Part shown: piece by piece, positions 63,559 through 64,000 of the stretch
Position numbering within the stretch: the stretch's first letter is position 1
How the letters are laid out: the number at the start of each line of letters is the position of its first letter
Source: Pseudomonas sp. FEN
GTDB taxonomy: Bacteria; Pseudomonadota; Gammaproteobacteria; Pseudomonadales; Pseudomonadaceae
Length of the DNA stretch: 64,000 nucleotides
Assembly: GCF_904067045.1 (NCBI RefSeq)
Contig: NZ_CAJFDC010000007.1
Span: 496,001-560,000, forward strand
Direction of reading: 5' to 3'
Program-made: the position numbers and the translations under genes
The notes under the pieces: model-generated
Told to the model about the DNA's origin: nothing
Databases searched by the model: none
What the model saw: only the letters and a program-made list of their open reading frames with translations

Positions 63559-64000
63559 TCAATAGTTGAAGGTCTTGACCAGCAGCAGGTCGCCGATGGC
63601 GCGCAGGGGCACCGTGAAGCTCTCGCGTTTTTCATCGACGGTGTTTTCGTTGAGCACCAGGTTGATCTGCGAGGTGATGACCTCGTTCTGGTTGGCGCGC
63701 TCGGTAAAGTTATAGCCGTCGCTGGCGCTGTAGTTGCCCCAGTAGTTCACATAAATCAGGTAGGTGCCGTGCAGCGGCGCGGTCATGGTGAACATTTCCG
63801 GGCCGGGGCCGTCGACGCCGTCCGGGTCGAGGCCGCCGCCGTTGGTCAACGCCGGATGGGCGTAGAAGGCGTGCTGGCCGTCGGGGGTGATGATGTGCAG
63901 GTCGAGTTCGGCCTTGGGGTCGTCCCAGCCGAGGACCACGCGGATACGCGCCGGGGTGATCTGCTTGTTGGCTTCGTAGAACTGCACGCGCTTGAGGGAT
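63559..64000 (-). CDS. DUF2135 protein, N-terminus cut by window edge
   Basis: 147 visible codons of a YfaP-like protein that enters from the right edge. The DUF2135 core is present: RVVLGWDDPKAELDLHIITP, then DGQHAFYAHP, GPGPEMFTM, GTYLIYVNYWGNY and a C-terminal KRESFTVPLRAIGDLLLV. It ends 35 bp before the DUF2138 gene in the same direction. It is paralogous to the protein at 53937 (both have KRVQF before the domain), so the operon begins and ends with DUF2135 genes. Confidence 0.9.
   Translation of the reverse strand, partial: SLKRVQFYEANKQITPARIRVVLGWDDPKAELDLHIITPDGQHAFYAHPALTNGGGLDPDGVDGPGPEMFTMTAPLHGTYLIYVNYWGNYSASDGYNFTERANQNEVITSQINLVLNENTVDEKRESFTVPLRAIGDLLLVKTFNY

Overview
The window looks like a Pseudomonas chromosome, probably of the P. 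fluorescens group. This is inferred from the GC-rich coding, the REP-type intergenic repeats with CTGTAGGAGCCAGCTTGCTGG or GTGGCGAGTGGGCTTGCCCAC cores, the DUF6124 genes, and the AmiE/FmdA/Urt-type and yfa-type loci. No rRNA, tRNA or CRISPR array was seen. All family names come from reading the proteins by eye; no database search was run.

1-27.6 kb is accessory DNA. A partial unknown gene and an AlpA-type phage regulator lie at the left edge, followed by a remnant of an XRE regulator. A contact-dependent inhibition (CDI) locus runs right to left from 15.3 to 1.9 kb: the transporter cdiB, a 3221-residue cdiA, its immunity gene, then two orphan toxin/immunity cassettes. All three toxin modules begin at the same 9-bp sequence. 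Next come two small split-zinc-ribbon proteins around a DUF932 protein, an XRE regulator with inverted-repeat operators, a GYF_2/DUF4339 membrane protein, a TylF-type methyltransferase, several secreted proteins of unknown function, and an OLD-family ATPase/nuclease gene broken by two homopolymer frameshifts. A tandem 12-bp G-rich repeat near 27.57 kb may mark the edge of an island.

27.8-36.7 kb holds a periplasmic binding protein paired with a large hybrid histidine kinase, a decayed gene upstream of them, a polymorphic-toxin effector with an overlapping immunity gene, and a diguanylate cyclase with an intact GGEEF motif and I-site.

36.8-48.9 kb is a short-chain amide/urea utilisation locus. 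A leftward operon encodes a binding protein, two permeases, two ATPases, formamidase, a FmdB-type zinc ribbon and aliphatic amidase. Divergent from it is a sensor kinase whose input domain is a complete NCS1-type transporter, overlapping a LuxR-type response regulator gene. Two palindromes TACGTC-N4-GACGTA sit in front of the binding-protein gene and in front of fmdA, and are good candidates for the regulator's sites.

48.9-52.4 kb contains two copies of a DUF6124 gene, each behind a long structured 5' leader. Between the two copies the leader's paired segments covary, and two of them have two possible partners each, one partner overlapping the Shine-Dalgarno sequence. This looks like a duplicated RNA switch and is the most interesting signal in the window. 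An LRR protein lies between the copies, and a ScoMcrA-N/DUF3883 nuclease-like gene follows.

53.9-64 kb is a leftward yfa-type operon: DUF2135, DUF2138, DUF1175, a bacterial alpha-2-macroglobulin without the thioester cysteine, DUF2300, and a second DUF2135 gene. It runs off the right edge.
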